Part shown: piece by piece, positions 59,263 to 64,000 of the stretch
Numbering within the stretch: position 1 is the first letter of the stretch
Layout of the letters: each line of letters begins with the position of its first letter
Assembly: GCA_000514715.1 (NCBI GenBank)
Contig: AZWL01000010.1
Location: 172-64,171 of the forward strand
Direction: 5' to 3'
DNA length: 64,000 nt
Source: Streptomyces sp. CNH099
Lineage (GTDB): Bacteria > Actinomycetota > Actinomycetes > Streptomycetales > Streptomycetaceae
The notes under the pieces: generated by a model
Told to the model about the DNA's origin: nothing
Databases searched by the model: none
What the model saw: only the letters and a program-made list of their open reading frames with translations
Position numbers and translations under genes: made by a program

Positions 59263-60297
59263 TCAGCGCACGACCGTCTGGATCTCCTGCACCGTCACGT
59301 CGTACGTCGTCTCGAAGACGCCGTCCGGCAGGTCGCCCCCGGCGCCGTCCGTGCCGGTCCAATCGACCTCCCACCTGATCGACGCCTTCAGCGCGTACGA
59401 GCCGCCGGCCGCCTCGCTGGAGCGGTGGTACGTGATCCCGCACGCCGGCACGGCCCCGTCGTCGCCGCCGTACTTCCTGCCGACGCCGCCGTCGCCGCCG
59501 ATCGCGCACTCCCCGCCCTCCGGGTGGACGACGGCGTCCTCCGTCCCCGGGTCGAGCCGCAGGCTCGTGGGCGTGGCGGTGGTCTCGGCGTACAGCCCGG
59601 TGCCGGGCAGCTCCGCGCGTACCCGCACCTCGTCGAAGGAGGCGGCCTCCTGCCAGATCCAGGTGGGGAGGTTGACCTTGAGCCGGTCGTCGGCGGGCTG
59701 CATCTCGATCTCGGTGTCGGGCACCTTGATGGAGTCGTAGGCGTACTCGGCGAGCATCTCGGGGGTGATGGCGGTGGGAACGTCGGGCGGGTTGCCGTTG
59801 TCCGCCCAGAACATGAGCTGGTCGTCGCACTCGCGCGCCGCGGCGTCGTCCTCCCGGTTGGGGTTGCGCACGGCGCGCCACCACATGCCGTCGCCCTGGC
59901 GGTCCATGGCGTAGTTCTCGGGGTTCCCGTCGCCGCCGTCGCGATAGTGCTCGTGCATGAGGTCCGTGCCCCACCGCAGGCTGCTGTTGACCGGGACCAG
60001 GTCCTGGTTGTCGATGGCTTCGACCGCGTCCCGCAGTTCCCGCGGGCTGGCCACCGGCTCGTGCCAGCAGGCGGGCGGCGTCCAGTTCGTGTCCACCGCG
60101 CTGATGGGCTGCCCGCCCTGTCCTCCGCCCGAGGTCTGCCGGACGACGACCTGGGTGGCGGTGGCGCTGAGAGTCCCCTCGTCGGGATCCGTGTCGCCCT
60201 CCAGGCCGATGCCGTCCTGGGCGAACGCGTGCTGCGTGAGCGGCAGCAACAGCAGCGCCGCCGCGACGGGAAGGGTCGCCAGTCTGCGGAACCTCAT
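59263..60297 (-). CDS. secreted protein of unknown function
   Basis: The 344-residue product has a cleavable signal peptide (LATLPVAAALLLLPLTQHAFA) and no transmembrane segment after it. Many Trp/Asp residues and Cys pairs (PPACWHEP, ARECDDQL, GGECAIGG, VPACGITY) suggest a folded extracellular domain with disulphides. I do not recognise it. Its ATG overlaps the stop of the lipoprotein gene by 4 bases, so the two are a functional pair at the cell surface. Confidence 0.78.
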   Translation of the reverse strand: MRFRRLATLPVAAALLLLPLTQHAFAQDGIGLEGDTDPDEGTLSATATQVVVRQTSGGGQGGQPISAVDTNWTPPACWHEPVASPRELRDAVEAIDNQDLVPVNSSLRWGTDLMHEHYRDGGDGNPENYAMDRQGDGMWWRAVRNPNREDDAAARECDDQLMFWADNGNPPDVPTAITPEMLAEYAYDSIKVPDTEIEMQPADDRLKVNLPTWIWQEAASFDEVRVRAELPGTGLYAETTATPTSLRLDPGTEDAVVHPEGGECAIGGDGGVGRKYGGDDGAVPACGITYHRSSEAAGGSYALKASIRWEVDWTGTDGAGGDLPDGVFETTYDVTVQEIQTVVR

Positions 60298-60962
60298 GGC
60301 GACAGCCCGCCCGCGTCGCACGCGTCCCGGTGGTTGGTGACGTCGGCCGTCTGCCACGCGCCTTCGTCGTTCCTCTGCAGCGTCGTGCGGTACTCGACGT
60401 ACTCGTACGGGTCCGCCTGGGTCAGGACCTTGCCGGTTTCCCGGTTCTTCTGATCCACCTCACGCTCGTCGGAGCAGAAACGGAGCCTGGCGGTGGTGCC
60501 GTTGTCGGCGACCTTCACCTCCGGAGCGAAGAAGCGGAAGGTGCCCTCCACGGTCGCGCCGGCGTCCCTGAACTCGCCGATCCACTCCTGCAAGGACGTC
60601 CAGGCGCCCGTGCCCTTCATGTTGTAGAGCGCGATGAACTCCGTGTTCGGGTTCGGCGGATTCTGCGTGATGGCCTCGTACGTCGCCCGCTGGCGCTGCG
60701 CGCCGGAGTCCAGCACCGCCTGCTCCTCCGGGTCGTCCGACTCCCAGCCCTCGAAGACCAGCTCCACGCTCTGCGGCAGCTCGATCTCCGGCGCGTCGGC
60801 GTCCGTACCCGGCGCGGACGGCGACGCCGCCGGGCTGCTCTTCGACGCGCCCTCGATCTTGTCGTCCGACGATCCGGGGTCGTCGCCCCCGCACGCGGAG
60901 ACCAGCAGGGCCGCGGCGGCGACCGCCGCGAGGGTGGCTGAGCGGTAGGGGCGGCGGACCAC
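60294..60962 (-). CDS. lipoprotein of unknown function
   Basis: The 222-residue protein has a lipobox (LLVSAC) after a short hydrophobic stretch, followed by an acidic Ser/Pro/Asp linker and a domain (residues 60-215) with IELPQSVELVFEGWE and AITQNPPNPNTEFIALYNM-like segments. It resembles actinobacterial lipoproteins of unknown function with an NTF2-like fold. GTG start at 60962. It is coupled to the secreted protein and lies 167 bases downstream of lon behind a terminator. Confidence 0.8.
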   Translation of the reverse strand: MVRRPYRSATLAAVAAAALLVSACGGDDPGSSDDKIEGASKSSPAASPSAPGTDADAPEIELPQSVELVFEGWESDDPEEQAVLDSGAQRQRATYEAITQNPPNPNTEFIALYNMKGTGAWTSLQEWIGEFRDAGATVEGTFRFFAPEVKVADNGTTARLRFCSDEREVDQKNRETGKVLTQADPYEYVEYRTTLQRNDEGAWQTADVTNHRDACDAGGLSP

Positions 60963-61052
60963 GTCGACTCCAGCGGCGGTTCGGGGGCGTTGAGTGACAC
61001 GACGCTATCAACGCGCGAACGGTTCCAGCGGCCGCCGCCGTCCGCACGCCGA

Positions 61053-61088
61053 ACGGCCCCTCCCGGGTGGGTGGTCGGGAGGGGCCGT
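61053..61088 (-). terminator. lon terminator
   Basis: ACGGCCCCTCCCG (61053-61065) and CGGGAGGGGCCGT (61076-61088) form a perfect 13-bp stem with a 10-base loop, 41 bases after the lon stop codon. Confidence 0.8.
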
Positions 61089-61128
61089 GTCTGCGGGGCG
61101 GGCCCGCGCGGCGCCGGGGCGCCGGGGG

Positions 61129-63588
<2,460 letters not shown>

Positions 63589-63610
63589 TGATCTCCCCTT
63601 CGGCATGCAA

Positions 63611-63631
63611 GTTGAGTTACATGGGCTCAAC
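63611..63631. promoter_or_regulatory. HAIR operator (HspR) upstream of lon
   Basis: GTTGAGT-TACATGG-GCTCAAC matches the HspR-associated inverted repeat CTTGAGT-N7-ACTCAAG with the right 7-base spacing and 11 of 14 arm bases. It is 23 bases upstream of the lon start. HspR represses dnaK, clpB and lon in streptomycetes until heat shock. Confidence 0.75.
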
Positions 63632-63695
63632 CCAGAGCGGGGCCGTGGTGTTCCCGGCCGTCTGTTCGCTGCCAGCGATCAGGCAGGATGGGGCC

Positions 63696-64000
63696 ATGAG
63701 CAGCGAGAACGACGCGGGCCCCGCCGTGACGGTCGACCGCAGGTCCGGCCCGTACGGGGAGGTCGTGCTGCGGCGGCGCGGCGCGCACCACGAGATCATC
63801 GCGAACGGCGTCTTCCTCATGGACACCTCCGACGGCCGCTCGGAGCGACTGCTGATCCGGGCGGCGGCGGAGGCGCTCGACCCGGCGACGGCGGCACCGG
63901 CGGTACTGATCGGCGGGCTCGGCGTCGGCTTCTCGCTCGCCGAGGCGGCGGCGGACCCGCGGTGGGGGCGGATCACGGTGGTCGAACGCGAGCCGGCGGT
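63696..64000 (+). CDS. spermidine-synthase-like protein (partial, runs off the right edge)
   Basis: The first 101 residues resemble the spermidine/spermine synthase-like fold: SGPYGEVVLRRRGAHHEIIANGVFLMDT followed by the nucleotide-binding VLIGGLGVGFSLAEAAADP and VVEREPAV. In actinobacteria such proteins are SAM-dependent-fold enzymes of unclear substrate. The gene diverges from lon; its ATG lies 65 bases beyond the HAIR element. Confidence 0.75.
   Translation, partial: MSSENDAGPAVTVDRRSGPYGEVVLRRRGAHHEIIANGVFLMDTSDGRSERLLIRAAAEALDPATAAPAVLIGGLGVGFSLAEAAADPRWGRITVVEREPA

Overview
The window is chromosomal DNA of a streptomycete or close relative. Support: very high GC with G/C at almost every third codon position, many GTG starts, tightly overlapping operons, Tat-exported enzymes, a SARP regulator, a conservon-type kinase/roadblock pair, XRE-DUF397 pairs and rare TTA (bldA) codons confined to a few regulatory or biosynthetic genes. 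No rRNA, tRNA, CRISPR array or intact insertion sequence was found.

Layout. 1-6.8 kb: a partial unknown gene, a DHA2 exporter and an aromatic-ring FAD monooxygenase, a 1.7-kb gene-free stretch, then a SARP activator whose N-terminus carries an IS3 OrfA-like segment. 6.9-11.4 kb: MMPL exporter, histidine kinase and LuxR-type response regulator. 11.6-16.0 kb: PPOX protein, imine-reductase-like dehydrogenase divergent from a MerR regulator, secreted PhoD phosphatase with a beta-sandwich partner. 16.0-20.4 kb: a predicted conflict (defence) operon of a trypco2 protein and a 1344-residue trypsin-STAND-repeat protein. 20.5-23.3 kb: sugar-acid dehydratase (IlvD/Edd) and zinc alcohol dehydrogenase. 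23.4-33.0 kb: VOC protein, DHA2 exporter, PhzF protein, an ECF41-type sigma factor coupled to a FAD oxidoreductase, secreted endonuclease/phosphatase, S4 protein, quinone reductase. 32.1-35.4 kb: KdgD-like dehydratase, uronate dehydrogenase and a divergent unknown gene, a piece of oxidative uronate catabolism.

35.5-44.0 kb holds a class I lanthipeptide cluster of the FxLD type: a 54-residue precursor (found outside the usual ORF size range), a full-length LanB, LanC and a PCMT-like methyltransferase, preceded by small co-directional genes and a divergent XRE/DUF397 pair. lanB and one upstream gene contain a TTA codon, as does the SARP gene, so both specialised functions are probably bldA-dependent. 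44.4-53.8 kb: HxlR-controlled quinone reductase, DUF6191-like protein, glutamine amidotransferase, an FtsW/PBP pair, an AurF-like diiron oxygenase with a TetR gene, and an NlpC/P60 protein whose catalytic Cys is replaced by Ser. 53.8-64 kb: an incomplete conservon (kinase plus roadblock), PP2C-like phosphatase, MarR regulator, secreted GH25 muramidase, a lipoprotein/secreted protein pair, Lon protease under a HspR-type (HAIR) operator, and a partial spermidine-synthase-like gene.

The two strongest systems for follow-up are the trypsin-STAND/trypco2 operon and the FxLD lanthipeptide cluster. Several operators (MerR, HxlR, TetR, HAIR, a kdgD dyad) can be read directly from inverted repeats at the expected positions.
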